NCBI GenBank assembly: GCA_030848705.1
Contig: JAUIZM010000012.1
Location: 3,784,679-3,848,678 of the forward strand
Source of the DNA: Heracleum sosnowskyi
Taxonomy: Eukaryota > Streptophyta > Magnoliopsida > Apiales > Apiaceae
Reading direction: 5' to 3'
Length of the DNA stretch: 64,000 nucleotides
Numbering within the stretch: position 1 is the first letter of the stretch; every line of letters starts with the position of its first letter. The translations under genes were made by a program, and so were the position numbers. Under the pieces are notes generated by a model, which had not been told where the DNA came from, made no database searches, and saw only the letters and a list, made by a program, of their open reading frames with translations. Below, in pieces: positions 19,487 to 31,064 of the stretch.

Positions 19487-22225
19487 CTAATTCCGAATAT
19501 TCTGTCTCCTCCCGTTCTTCTGTGTCCTTCCAAATTTCTGAAAAATCCAAAAAATCAGCCACAAGTATCTATCTGTGAAAATGCCTCCCATAACAAACCC
19601 AATAACAAGCCCACTTCCGAGTCCTACCCATATGAATAACCAATCAAGTCCACTTGGAAATTTATCTTCATCAGGATCATCCTCATCATGATTAGTTGGT
19701 GACTGCACAGTTCCACAATTCTTAGATAACGGGAATCCACAAAGTCCTGAGTTTTCCATGTAAGAATTGTTGTCAAATGTTTTGAACTGTGGGCCTTGTG
19801 GTATGTGACCACTTAGGAAGTTGTTGGACACATTGAAGAAAGCAAGAAAATTGAGATGTGCTGCTAACTGTTCCGGGATGACTCCTGAGAGCTTGTTTTG
19901 TGAAAGGTCCAACGATTCAAGCTGTGCTAGGTTCCCGAGTGATGGAGGAATTGGACCCGTGAGATCATTGTTTGAAAGGTCGAGCAACTGGAGAGCCTCT
20001 AAACTTCCAAGAGACTTTGGAATCTTCCCTGTGAATTTGTTACTTGAAAGATTGATGGCAGTGAAAATATTTGAAATCTTTTGGTACTCCGTCTTTACAC
20101 CCTTGTTCGTAAGAATTATTGAGGTGTAATATTGGAAAACGAATACAAAAGTGCGATCGCCAAAAAAGAATCTAAAGCTCAGATTTGTCTTTATATATGC
20201 TTCCATGTCTGTACGGGAAAGTTTCATTGAATTCCAAATCTGGATATAAGATATAGGCAAAGGACCAGTTAAAGAGTTATGAGAGAGATCAATAATACAC
20301 AACATTGGGAACTCTGAAGGATTCCTTGGACTTCCAATTTCACCACGGAACATGTTGGAATGCAGAAGTAGAACTTGTAGTTGTTCAAGAGTCCCCAGCC
20401 AAGTGGGGAAAGTTTGTTTCATCTGATTAGTTGATAGATCCAAAATCTGTAGCATTTTACAGTTTGACAACGATTTTGGAACTTCGCCTATTAACTGGTT
20501 TCGACTCAAGTCCATCACCTTCAAATCACATTCTTTTGGGTATGTGTGAGGAATTGCACCAGAAAAGTTGTTGACTTGAAGAACTAGGGCTTCCAAAGAA
20601 TTTGCAAGGCACTGCGGAATTGGTCCACTCATGCTGTTATTTGACAAATCTAGTACTTTAAGAGACATGACACCACATATCATGGGTGAAATATGTCCGC
20701 TTAATCTGTTGTTATGCGCCATGTACAAATTCGTATTTGGTGGTGGAACGGGGAGATTCCCCTGTAGCATATTATAGCTTATGTCTATGTATCTTAAACT
20801 GTTACTTAAAATAGCAACCAGATTCCATTCGAAGGCTGTTAGGTAGTTATTACTAAGGGTAATTACTTCCAAATTAGTACTTGCATTCCAAATCCAGTGT
20901 GGTATATTACCATGAATATTGTTTCCATTCAGAACAAGAATCCTTAATTTACTCAGGAACTGCAGAAAGTGTGGGAACTCCGTTAAGTTACAGTAGCTCA
21001 AATCTAAAAATTCAAGCTTGGGAAGAGTGAAGTTCATGTGATCGGGGACAAGAATATTGCAGTGAGATACAGTGAGAAAGTTTAGGTTTCTTGAACTCAG
21101 AAAAAGGTCAGCCTCTACTGTGCCAATAAAGTTATTTTTTGTAAGAGAAAGAATTTCCAGGTTATTGAGTTGAGAAATTGACCGAGGAATTTGACCTGTT
21201 AGCTTATTAAAGCTCAGATCTAATTCAGTTAATTGGGTCATGTTCATCAACGACAACGGGATTTCGCCAACCAAGTGATTATCGTTAAGGTAAAGATGAG
21301 TAAGTTGGGTCATGTTTGCAAAAGATGGTGGGACATCACCATATAGATTGCAATATGCAAGGTTCAAATAAGTGAGTTTAGTTAGCTTGTCAAGCCAAGA
21401 AAGGTCCCCTGAACTATTGAACATGTTATATCCAACTGATAAATAAGTTATTCGGGTCAGGTTACCGATTGAGGGCGGAATTGAGCCCCAAAAAGAGCAC
21501 CTTATTCGCAACCTAGTGACTGACTTCAGATTCCCGATTGAGGCCGGTATGTTACCAGAGAAATTTGTCAAAGCAATCTCAAGTTCCGTGAAGGAGTTTG
21601 TTTTATTAAATTCTGGAAGGTAACCACTGAGATTTTGATTGTCACTCACATTGAGAACGAGCAGGCCTGGTAGATTGAAAATGGCAATCGGAAAGCCTCC
21701 ATGCAAATAGTTGTGAGACAGATCTAGGGAAGTCAACTTGGACATTCCTGACAACTCGAGTGGAATTTGGCCGGAAAATGAAGAGTATGAGAGGTTTATT
21801 GAAGATAAACTTGAAAGATGGGAGATCTCGGGTGGGATTGAAGAGTTCATGAAGTCATTATCTGCGAGGTTTAAGTTCTGGAGATGAACAAGGTTGAACA
21901 GGGTGCTGTTGGAGTGAAGAGTAGCAGTTATTAGACTGCTACTGAGGTCAACACCAATAACGTAACCGGTAGCCTCATCACACTCAACCCCGTCCCATGA
22001 GCAGCAATCGTTGCTGCTAATACCTCTAGCCTTCCAAGATGCTGTCTTCAAGTAAGCAGAAGAATTAGAAGAGGCAAAAAGGCTTTGCTTAAAATGTAAA
22101 AGAGCATACCTTTCGTGATCGTGGCATGACTGAGTAGTATTAATAGTATAGGACATAGCAATGACATGAAGAGAGTACAGAAGAAACATGTACAGGGAGA
22201 ATTTAAAGCTATATGGTCCTGCCAT
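19487..22225 (-). CDS. Intact LRR receptor-like protein (RLP-2)
   Basis: 912 codons in one exon, start context GCCATGGCAG. It is a cell-surface receptor without a kinase; relatives (Cf-9, Ve1, many RLPs) sense extracellular molecules and signal with SOBIR1/BAK1-type kinases. Residues 1-26 are a signal peptide. The N-cap has Cys pairs CHDHERYALLHFKQSL and CCSWDGVEC. About two dozen LRRs of the form LxxLxLSxNxLxGxIPxS follow. They are broken near residue 690 by a non-LRR island ending ILTNKGVKTEY, then four more LRRs. The C-terminal cap is NSGLCGFPLSKNC. An acidic linker (DEDDPDEDKF) leads to a membrane helix at about 861-882 with GxxxG-like spacing (GLGSGLVIGFVMGG) and a short basic tail of about 30 residues. 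This is the only undamaged RLP here. The ligand cannot be told from sequence. Confidence 0.93.
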   Translation of the reverse strand: MAGPYSFKFSLYMFLLYSLHVIAMSYTINTTQSCHDHERYALLHFKQSLFASSNSSAYLKTASWKARGISSNDCCSWDGVECDEATGYVIGVDLSSSLITATLHSNSTLFNLVHLQNLNLADNDFMNSSIPPEISHLSSLSSINLSYSSFSGQIPLELSGMSKLTSLDLSHNYLHGGFPIAIFNLPGLLVLNVSDNQNLSGYLPEFNKTNSFTELEIALTNFSGNIPASIGNLKSVTRLRIRCSFWGSIPPSIGNLTRITYLSVGYNMFNSSGDLSWLDKLTKLTYLNLAYCNLYGDVPPSFANMTQLTHLYLNDNHLVGEIPLSLMNMTQLTELDLSFNKLTGQIPRSISQLNNLEILSLTKNNFIGTVEADLFLSSRNLNFLTVSHCNILVPDHMNFTLPKLEFLDLSYCNLTEFPHFLQFLSKLRILVLNGNNIHGNIPHWIWNASTNLEVITLSNNYLTAFEWNLVAILSNSLRYIDISYNMLQGNLPVPPPNTNLYMAHNNRLSGHISPMICGVMSLKVLDLSNNSMSGPIPQCLANSLEALVLQVNNFSGAIPHTYPKECDLKVMDLSRNQLIGEVPKSLSNCKMLQILDLSTNQMKQTFPTWLGTLEQLQVLLLHSNMFRGEIGSPRNPSEFPMLCIIDLSHNSLTGPLPISYIQIWNSMKLSRTDMEAYIKTNLSFRFFFGDRTFVFVFQYYTSIILTNKGVKTEYQKISNIFTAINLSSNKFTGKIPKSLGSLEALQLLDLSNNDLTGPIPPSLGNLAQLESLDLSQNKLSGVIPEQLAAHLNFLAFFNVSNNFLSGHIPQGPQFKTFDNNSYMENSGLCGFPLSKNCGTVQSPTNHDEDDPDEDKFPSGLDWLFIWVGLGSGLVIGFVMGGIFTDRYLWLIFWIFQKFGRTQKNGRRQNIRN

Positions 22226-22273
22226 GGCAGATAATCAAGTTGTAGAGTTAATGTTTTATTGGGTAACAAACTA

Positions 22274-22616
22274 TGATATGTACTATTTTATATATACAGA
22301 ATGTGAATATCTAGTCTCCTTTCTGCGCACAAGGTCAGGACCCAAGACATTTCAGAGAAGGAAACTTCTGCATATGAATAATCAACTTTTAGCGCAGAAA
22401 CTTTTAGCGATGGTCTAAACGACTTGTTTTATGCAAAGCTAAAAAATATGACCGATGCTTTCTCTGCATGAAGAGTCTCTGGACGACCTCCTACAATTAA
22501 GAGAGAGTTGATTTTTTTTTTTTTTTTGAATAGTTTAAATACAAAATTGTATTGAAATAAATATCAACGCAACTTTTTATCTGTATGATTATACTCCTAA
22601 AGAAGCGTATATAATT
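22274..22616. repeat. RLP-2 upstream segment, copy 1
   Basis: The sequence from GATATGTACTATTTTATATA through a poly-T tract to AAGCGTATATAATTTA is repeated in the same orientation at 24382-24692. The second copy has an internal deletion, and GAGAGAGTTGATC appears twice in it. Confidence 0.85.
22285..22296 (-). promoter_or_regulatory. TATA box of RLP-2
   Basis: On the minus strand, TATATATAAAAT stands about 65 bp before the ATG. The same segment recurs at about 24392-24403 in a duplicated copy of this promoter region. Confidence 0.65.
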
Positions 22617-23340
22617 TATTAAATTTGGTTATCACGAAATCTGAGTTCGATTCCTTGCCTACGTATAAGATTTATTAATTTAAAATTTTTAGCTTAATTC
22701 AGGTTTCGATTCCTTACAACTACGTTATTATACAAGATTTATTTATTTACTTTAATTTCATTAATTTCATTCAAAGTTCAATTGTCTATAACTTCTATAC
22801 TCCTTATTAATAAAGAAAATAATGTTAAAATATCGCGCGGTACCAAATTCAAGATTAATTGTCTATAACCACATAATTAAACAGTATTTATTTATTATAT
22901 ATTTCTATCATTCAAATATCTATAAGTACTTTTTTAATAAAAAAATTTAATAATTAAAATTAATATTAATAAGCAAAACAATATGAAATGACGCGTAGTA
23001 TCAAAGTACCAAATTTGATTATCACGAAATCCAGGTTCGATTCCTTGCAACTACGTAATTATACAAGATTTATTTACTTTAACTTCTTTAACTTCATCTA
23101 GGTTTCGATTACTTGCAACTACATAATTATACAAGATTTATTTATTTACTTTAAATTTATTAGCTACATCGAGGGTTCGATTCCTTGCAGCTACGTAATC
23201 ATACAAGATTTATTTATTTACTTTAATTTCTTTAATTTTACAAACGATTTGATTGTCTATAACTACATAATTAAATAGTGATTTATTTATTATATATTTT
23301 TATCATTCAATTCTCGACAAATACATTTTTTAAATATGAA
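22617..23340 (+). mobile_element. Nested Helitron fragments (copy C)
   Basis: Plus-oriented copies of the same family as 14848-15383. A 5'-type start, TCTATACTCCTTATTAATAA, lies at about 22795. A second 5' region (AATAAGCAAAACAATATGAAATGACGCG) lies near 22970. Several units of about 70 bp contain GGTTCGATTCC. The 3' hairpin end is missing, so this is a mosaic of truncated copies. Confidence 0.65.
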
Positions 23341-23556
23341 AATTAAAATTTGAATTTTAGTTTAGGTTGTTAGGAATGTAACGAGGGGAGGAATAAAAGT
23401 TTTGAATTTTCATTCGTAATATAGTTCTGAATTCATTATGTTCTTTTCATTTTCATTCATCTCAATCAAACATAGCAATAGAATGATCCACTTTGTTGGC
23501 TCGCCCTGCTTCAGATGGAAATGTTAAAAGTATTGATGCTATTTAATTAGTTAGTA
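23341..23556. other. Short spacer between Helitron copies
   Basis: About 215 bp with no recognised feature. Confidence 0.4.
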
Positions 23557-24162
23557 TTAGCTGATCGCTAAGCACGGACCTAGCATAAGTCGATAATAAA
23601 ATATTAATATTAAAAATTATTAGAAAAATATTATTAAAATGTACTTGGTATGTAGAGAATTGAATGATAAAAATATATAATAAATAAATATTATTTAATT
23701 ATGTAGTTATAGACAATTGAACCCTAAATAAAACTAATGACTTTTGTAGCTATGTAGTTATAGACAATTGAACCCTAAATAAAACTAATGACTTTGGTAC
23801 ATCGCGTTACTAATTAAAGAGTATAAAAGTTAATTATAAGTAATTGACCTGGATGAAATTAAAGTAAATAAACTAATGAAATTAAAGTAAATAAATAAAT
23901 CTTGTATAATTATGTAGTTGTAAAAATCGAACCCAGGTTAAACTAAAAAAATTAAAGTAAATAAATCATGTATAATTACGTAGTTGTAAATAATCGAATC
24001 TGGATGAAACTAAAGAATTTAAATTAAATAAATCATGTATAATTACGTAATTGCGAGTAATCGAACCCGAGTTTAGTGATAATAATTTGGTATTTTAGTA
24101 CTTTGGTACTTTTGATACAACGCCATTTTCACATTGTTTTGCTAATTAATAAAGAGTATAGA
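23557..24162 (-). mobile_element. Short Helitron (copy D)
   Basis: Minus-oriented. The 5' end reads A|TCTATACTCTTTATTAATTAGC from 24162 downwards. The 3' end near 23557 is a worn form of the family hairpin (CGCTAAGCACGGACC). Several interior units carry GGAATCGAAC-like words. There is no ORF. Confidence 0.75.
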
Positions 24163-24381
24163 TTCCACAACCTTCATATTTGAAAGGAGAAAAATGCCGT
24201 TGGCTGAACAGATAGAAGAACCATATTCCACAGCCTTCATCTTCTAAGCTCTCTTTTCTTTCTGTCACAGTCCTAAGCTCTCGAAACTACACGTTGTGAT
24301 ACTCCCTCGATCCCATTTTCGTAATCTCTTCTCGATATTTGTCTTCTTTCATATCACAAAGCTCTCGAAACTACACATTGT

Positions 24382-24692
24382 GATATGTACTATTTTATAT
24401 ATACAGAATGTGAATATCTAGTCTCCTTCTGCGCACAAGGTCAGGACCCAAGACATTTCAGAGAAGGAAACTTCTGCATATGAATAATCAAAAAAAAATA
24501 CAATTAAGAGAGAGTTGATCATTCCACGATGATGCTTTCTCTGCATGAAGAGTCTCTGGACGACCTCCTACAATTAAGAGAGAGTTGATCTTTTTTTTTT
24601 TTTTTGAATAGTTTAAATACAAAATTGTATTGAAATAAATATCAACACAACTTTTTATCTGTATGATTATACTCCTAAAGAAGCGTATATAA
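24382..24692. repeat. RLP-2 upstream segment, copy 2
   Basis: Direct repeat of 22274-22616, separated from it by the nested Helitrons. An ATGATGCTTTCTCTGCATGAAG block and a poly-T tract are conserved. There is no gene attached on this side. Confidence 0.85.
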
Positions 24693-24960
24693 TTTAAATT
24701 GAATACCTTTAAATTTAATTAATTATTTAAAATTCAAACCAAATACACTTAAATTTTCAAAATTCAGAAAAATCTATCCTCCAAATATATACCCCAAAAA
24801 TATGCTAAGAAAAATCCTTCAAATATATACCCAAATATATGCTAGAAAATCTACATTTTTTTCCAAAATTGTCTCAAAGGACGTGACAAACATAATATGC
24901 TAGAAGATTTAAAAAAGATTCCCAAAATTGTCTCAAAGGACGGGATAAACATATAAAGTA
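24693..24960. other. AT-rich spacer
   Basis: It contains imperfect repeats of CAAATATATACCC and GTCTCAAAGGACG. I see no gene. Confidence 0.4.
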
Positions 24961-25213
24961 GAAGCTCGATAAATGAATTATCTCGATAAATTAATGTTCG
25001 ATAAATGAATAACCTCGTCAAATGAAAAAGAAATTGCTATCCTAACTTAGAACAATAGAGTAACTGAGTAAATGAATAATGTCGTTAAATGTAAAAATGA
25101 ATAAATATTAATTTATCGATAGTTGAATAAAATATTTATTAATCAATATATAAATAATCTCGTTAAATAATATATTTTGTTGGTCCCAATTGTATTCATT
25201 TATCGAGGTTCTG
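24961..25213. mobile_element. Candidate MITE with inverted ends
   Basis: The left edge GAAGCTCGATAAATGAATTA is the imperfect inverse of the right edge TATTCATTTATCGAGGTTC. Many ATAAATGAATAA words lie between. It is about 250 bp and non-coding. I could not fix a target duplication, so superfamily and exact ends are open. Confidence 0.55.
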
Positions 25214-25460
25214 TTAAAGATTTTAATTTATGAACGACTAATCCCACATTTTTATCAACAAAGGTACCAATTAAACAGACACTTAAACATTTGCGAGGAT
25301 CATTCTAGGTAAATATAAATGACGAGCTCCTGAATAAACACGCGGTTACCAAACCTATTGGTAAGAACTTCAGCTACTCTCTTGTCAAGACACGCTACCG
25401 GGTGTCGACTTTCAACACAAGTGGCGGGCAACAAGCATTTCTCAAAATTTATGCTATCTA
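25214..25460. other. Spacer before the CACTA-type end
   Basis: About 250 bp. The minus strand has a short open stretch at 25300-25515 that I cannot identify. Confidence 0.35.
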
Positions 25461-25890
25461 CACTACAAGGGGACAAGGCTTTTGCGACAGAAAAAATACA
25501 AAGAATCTGTCGCAATTGCCCTTTCTTGCGACAGAAAAAATCTGTCGCAAATGCTTGATTCGTAAGTTCTTATTCTGTCGCAAGTTATTAGTGGGTCCCA
25601 TTCTAAACAAAAATAATTGTTAAAAAATAAAAAAATAAAAAAGGGCGACGGATAATCTGTCGTATATATGCCCAGAATTGCGACATAATTTGTCATAAAT
25701 CTGGGACAATTTACGACAGAAATCGTTGTAAATATGCCCAGATTTACGACGAATTCTGTCGTAAATTGTCCCAGATTTATAACGCAATATGTCATAAAGT
25801 GCCAAGAATTATGACGAATTTACGTCCTAAATTGGCCAGAATTATGACGAATTTGTGTCCTGAAGTGCCCAGAATCCGTCACAATTTCTG
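25461..25890. mobile_element. CACTA-type transposon end with subterminal repeats
   Basis: It begins CACTACAAGGGGACAAGG after CTATCTA, then carries many direct and inverted copies of TTGCGACAGA / TCTGTCGCAA and weaker forms (TTACGACAGA, ATGACGAAT) for about 400 bp. CACTACAAG plus dense 10-12 bp subterminal repeats is typical of En/Spm-type elements. I found no matching opposite end (CTTGTAGTG) in the window, so this is a truncated or rearranged copy. Confidence 0.65.
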
Positions 25891-26385
25891 GACAGCAACC
25901 ATTGTTTACCACTTTTTTATTGTTTCCCAACTCAAAATGAACAATTAAACCTGTGATCCATCCATGCATTCCACAACACATACAAACTAATAGTACATTA
26001 AAATTGCACACATTTAAAAAGGAATTATAAGATAGTCAAATCCACATTAAACATTAGACAAAAGGCAGATAAACGTCATACAATCCCAAATCCGTTAAAA
26101 AGTTACAACCAACATCCATCGCAATATTATATTAACGGAAAATATACACGAACCTGCCTAAATATGCATTAAATCAATTAACACGAAAAACACAGATTCA
26201 ATCAATCAATTGCACATATATGCAGACATAATTCCAGTTTCATCACTCAATTTCTTGCTCTCGCTAAATCCACCAACGATACTTACAGAATTGGAGTATA
26301 GAATTGAATACTTACAGATTTAGTTGTGTAAACTTGAAATTCACCATATGCAGCAGAACGAAAACTTAACCTTGCTCTGATACCA
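25891..26385 (-). other. Probable leader region of a Copia element
   Basis: This follows the PBS of the LTR at 26386-26637 on the minus strand. It has no gag-like ORF. AATTCTGTAAGTAT occurs twice near 26280-26325. Where this element stops is unclear. Confidence 0.4.
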
Positions 26386-26637
26386 TGTTAGAAAGCAACA
26401 TCTTCACCATGTCTATCATCAAGAACTAATACCAGTGTTTAAAGAAGGAAGACGATGATCAACAAGAGAGAGAGATGACTAGAGAGAGTAAAAAACTAAA
26501 CTTGTAACTGAATATTACATTCTCATCGTGATTCATACATTGCACACTTCCCTTATATATATATATATAAGAAGGAATACTTGAAAGTTTGTTACAAAAT
26601 GGTCAACGAAGAAGTCAACTGCACTCCTTATTTAACA
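26386..26637 (-). mobile_element. Copia-type LTR with primer site, inserted in RLP-3
   Basis: On the minus strand the 252-bp LTR starts TGTTAAATAAGG and ends TTTCTAACA (TGTTA/TAACA inverted ends). TGGTATCAGAGCAAGG, a classic initiator-tRNA-Met primer site, follows at once (26385 downward). A TATATATATATAAGG box lies in the LTR near 26560-26575. The second LTR and the target duplication are not found. Confidence 0.8.
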
Positions 26638-28500
26638 AACTTGTAGTTGTCGAAAAGTCCCTAACCAAGTGGGGAAAGTTTGTTTCATCTGATTATTCGA
26701 TAAGTCCAAAATCTGTAGCATTTTACAATTTGACAACGATTCTGGAACTTCCCCTGTTAAATGGTTTTGACTCAAGTCCATCACCTTCAAATCACATTCT
26801 TTTGTGTATATTTGAGGAATTGTACCGGAAATGTTGTTGTCTTGGAGAACAAGGGCTTCCAAAGAATTTGTAAGGCACTGTGGAATTGGTCCACTCATTC
26901 TGTTATTTGACAAATCTAGTAATTTAAGAGACTTGACACCACATATCATGGGTGAAATATGTCCGCTTAATCTGTTGTTAGACGCCAAGTACAAATTTGT
27001 CTTTGGTGGTGGAACGGGGAGATTCCCATGTAGCATATTGTTGCTTATGTCTATGTATCTTAAACTGTTACTTAAAATAGCAACCAGATTCCATTCGAAG
27101 GCTGTTAGGTAGTTATCACTAAGGCTAATTACATCCAAATTAGTACTTGCATTCCAAATCCAGTGTGTTATATTACCATGAATATTGTTTCCATCCAGAC
27201 CAAGAAACCTTAATTTACTCTCGAACTTTAGAAAGTGTGGGAACTCCGTTAAGTTACAGTAGCTCAAATCTAAAACTTCAAGCTTTGGAAGCGTGAAGTT
27301 AATGTGATGGGGGACAAGTAGATTAATATTGCACCAAGATACATAGAGAAATTTTAGGTTTCTTGAATTCAGAAAAAGGTCAGCCTCTACTGTGCCAATG
27401 AAGTTATTATAACTAAGAGAAAGAAATTCCAGGTTATTGAGTTGAGAAATTGACCGAGGAATTTGACCTGTTAGCTTATTAAAGCTCAGTTCTAATTCAG
27501 TTAATTGGGTCATGTTCATCAACGACAACGGGATTTTACCAACCAAGTGATTAACGTCAAGGTAAAGATGAGTAAGTTGGGTCATGTTTGCAAAAGACGG
27601 TGGGACATCACCATATAGATTGCAATATGCAAGGTTCAAATAAGTGAGTTTAGTTAGCTTGTCAAGCCAAGAAAGGTCCCCTGAACTATTGAACATGTTA
27701 GATCCAACTGATAAATAAGTTATTCGGGTCAGGTTACCGATTGAGGGCGGAATTGAGCCCGAAAAATAGCACCTTCTGAGTCGCAACCTAGTGACTGACT
27801 GCAGATTCCCGATTGAGGCCGGTATGTTACCAGAGAAATTTGTCAAAGCAATCTCAAGTTCCGTGAAGGAGTTTGTTTTATTAAATTCTGGAAGGTAACC
27901 ACTGAGATTCTGATTGTCGCTTACATTAAGAACAAGCAGGCCTGGTAGATTGAAAATGGCAATCGGAAAGCTTCCATGTAAATAGTTGTGGGACAGATCA
28001 AGGGAAGTCAATTTGGACATTCTTGACAACTCGAGTGGAATTTGGCCGGAAAATGAAGAGTATGAGAGGTTTATAGAAGATAAACTTGAAAGATGTGAGA
28101 TCTCGGGTGGGATGGAAGAGTTCATGAAGTCATTATCTGCAAGGTTTAAGTCCTGGAGATGAACAAGGCTGAAGAGGGTGCTGTTGGAGTGAAGAGTAGC
28201 AGTTATTAGACTGCTACTGAGGTCAACACCAATAACGTAACCAGTAGCCTCATCACACTCAACCCCGTCCCAGGAGCAGCAATCGCTGCTGCTATTACCT
28301 CTAGCCTCCCAAGATGCCGTTTTCAAGTAAGCAGATGAATTAGAATAGGCAAAAAGGCTTTGCTTAAAATGTAAAAGAGCGTACCTTTCGTGATCGTGGC
28401 ATGACTGAGGAGTTTTAATAGTATAGGACATAGCAATGACATGAAGAGAGTACAGAAGAAACAAGAATATTAAGAGTTTAAAGCTATGTAGAGCGGCCAT
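26635..28500 (-). pseudogene. Truncated receptor-like protein (RLP-3)
   Basis: 622 codons, strongly similar to RLP-2: signal peptide, CHDHERYALLHFKQSL cap, CCSWDGVEC and LRRs up to TWLGTFRQLQV. At that point a Copia LTR begins, and the frame ends on its bases 3-5 (TGT TAA). The island, the last LRRs, acidic linker, membrane helix and tail are missing. The remaining N-terminal two-thirds has no internal stop. If expressed it would give a secreted LRR protein without an anchor. I call it a pseudogene by structure; the frame has stayed open, so the truncation is probably recent. Confidence 0.85.
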
Positions 28501-28555
28501 GGCAGATAATCAAAAAGCTCTGTGTGAACTTTTGTGATATGGGCAGTACTAAATA

Positions 28556-30850
28556 AATAAATAAATAAATTTAATAGTTATGATAATCGAATCCCGGTGA
28601 AATCAAAGAAGTTAAATTTAATAAATAAATAACTTGTATAATTATGTAGTAGCAACAACAAATCCAACCTGAGTTTTAGTACTATTGTGTTTCAATGAAA
28701 AGAAGTTTCCAAATTATTTTTAGTACTATTGTGTTTCAATGAAAAGAAGTTTCCAAATTATTTCTATATATCTGGTCATTCCCGCTCGAACCCGAATAAT
28801 TCCTCAAATTTCTGACCCGATTGGGGTGGTGAACATATCGATATCGAGCAGATGAAATACACATCCATAATAGTAAGAGATATAGTAATTACTCCCTCCG
28901 TCCCCTAATAAACGTCCTAATTTTTTCAGAGTTCGTTTCACGCATTTTCACGCATATAAAAAATTTAGTTGTACATATAATTTTTTTGAATTTTTTGTTT
29001 TGTATAATAGTTTGAACATCATATTTTTATACAAAACAAAAAAATGAGAAAATAATTTCTACAAACATGTTTTTTACGTGCGTGGAAATTCGTGAGGGAG
29101 TATATTAATACAGAGTTTTGTATAACTTATAGTATAAAAGGTAATAGTTATAAATATAGCGTATATATTAATTGTATTATTATGCAATTTTATATTAATT
29201 GTATTAATCAATTTTTTTATTAATTGTATTATAAATTTTTATTATGCAATTTTTTACAAATTTGAAAATATAAATAAATTATTCTTATTAAAATAATTAT
29301 TATTTTACTAATAAAGAAATGCATCTTGTGTGCTGGTGGGTGTTCAAGGAAGAGCTCTTGTGTCTAGTATATAGGTAATGTTAATGATTGATGTTTTTAT
29401 TTACTCACGTAATTTTTTTTTTAAGTTTATTAGTTACCAACTTACCATTATGCGTATTAAAACTTTTTAGTAGCAAAAAAACATTGTATGAGAACAATGT
29501 AATATTTGTGATGAGTTTAATTTTAGTACATAATGTTTTAAGTGTTTAATATGATATTTACCCCTCCCCGATATCAGTTCAAACAATCCTCCCGATAGAT
29601 ATCAGTTCAAACACCAAATTGTTGGTAGATTTCTAGTATACAACTCGGCTATTGTTGGCAAATAATTTAATCTTATAATGATAATTATATTTATTTTGAA
29701 TTGAACTAATTATGCATTAAACTAATTAAACTAATAATTATATGTGTATACCGTAGTATACATAACATATCATACCTTTAACAGGTGTTCAGAGGGGGTT
29801 ATCTTTTTAAAAAGTATAGATTAGTTTATATTTTAATAATAATAATTAAATAAATTTGGAATTAAGCTAACAATATTTTTAAAACTAATTAAGTTAATAA
29901 TTATGTGTATATCGCGGTATATATGACATACCATACTATTAAAAGTGGGTTTCTGCTTTAAATTCAGAGATTAATTTTTAATTAAATAATAATTAATATG
30001 AAATTAAATCAACTATATTAAGCTAATTAAACTAATAATTATATGTACATTGCGGTACACATGACATACCATACCAGGGTTTCTGCTTTTAATATAGAAA
30101 ATATAGATTTCTTAAGTTTATGAGTAACCAACTTACCATAAGCATATTAAAATTTTTTAGGAGCAAAAATGCATTGTATGGAAACAATGTAGTATTTTTG
30201 ATGGAATTTACTTTTAGTACATAAATATGATACTTAAGGATTTACCATCCCGATATCAATTCAAATACGTTGCTCGTAGATTTCTAGTACATAACTTGTC
30301 TATTGTTAGCAATTAATTTAATTTAATAGTAATAATTATATTAATTTCGAATTAAACTAATTACGTATTAAACTAATAATAATTATATGTGTATATCGTA
30401 GTATACATGACATATCATAACTTTAGGAGGGAGTTATGCTTTTAAAAAGTATAGATTAGTTTTTATATTAACAATATTTTTAAAACTAATTAAGCTAATA
30501 ATTATATGTATATTTACATGACATACCACACCATTAATAGGGGGTTTTTAGTTTTAGTAAAGAGAATAATTTTTAATTTAATAATAATTAATTTGAAATT
30601 AAATCAATTATATTAAACTAATTAAATTAATAATTATATGCTAATTAAGCTAATAAATATATGTATATCTACATGACATACCACACCATTAATAGGGGTT
30701 TCTACTTTTAGTAAACATATTAATTTTTAATTTAATAATAGTTAATTTGAAATTAAATCAATTATATTAAACTAATTAAATTAATAATTACATGTATACC
30801 GCGGTATACATGGCATACCATTAAGAAGGGATTTCTGTTTTTTGTATAGA
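28556..30850 (-). mobile_element. AT-rich Helitron-like array, copy 1
   Basis: About 2.3 kb, very AT-rich, duplicated in the same orientation at about 39080-41419. The minus strand shows repeated 5'-type starts, A|TCTATACTTTTTAAAAAG or TCTATATTTTC, followed by AGAAACCC (for example near 29822, 30111 and 30455). Units contain ATTAAACTAATAATTATATG and the palindrome GTATACCGCGGTATAC (30794-30809). No ORF is seen. I infer tandem or nested Helitrons; 3' hairpins were not identified. Confidence 0.55.
28892..29100. mobile_element. Stowaway-like MITE, copy 1
   Basis: 209 bp, starting CTCCCTCCGTCCCCTAATAA and ending CGTGAGGGAG, flanked by TA on both sides (28890-28891 and 29101-29102). CTCCCTCCGTCCC is the common plant Tc1/mariner-type MITE end. 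It is non-coding. Confidence 0.85.
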
Positions 30851-31064
30851 AAATATTATCGAAGGACGAAGAACTGGAAAGACACAAAGTTGATATATCA
30901 TCATTCAATCATTCAACACTGATAGTCATGGCATTCAAATGCTATATATCGAATTACGTTGATAAATATGGCATTCATTGCAGAATTAGATTGTACTGAA
31001 TAAAAAATACTGAATGAAATTGCTGAAATAAAGGTACTGGTATAAATGAGGATTTCCAGTAAGC
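30851..31064. other. Probable 3' untranslated part of the gypsy fragment
   Basis: This lies directly downstream (minus strand) of the pol stop at 31065-31067. A perfect 16-bp palindrome, CCAGTAAGCTTACTGG, spans the stop (31056-31071). No gene is present. Confidence 0.45.

Noticed and set aside
22690..23190. tRNA genes suggested by GGTTCGATTCC
   Set aside because: Only the B-box-like word recurs, at 70-bp intervals. No A box, anticodon arm or acceptor stem could be built.
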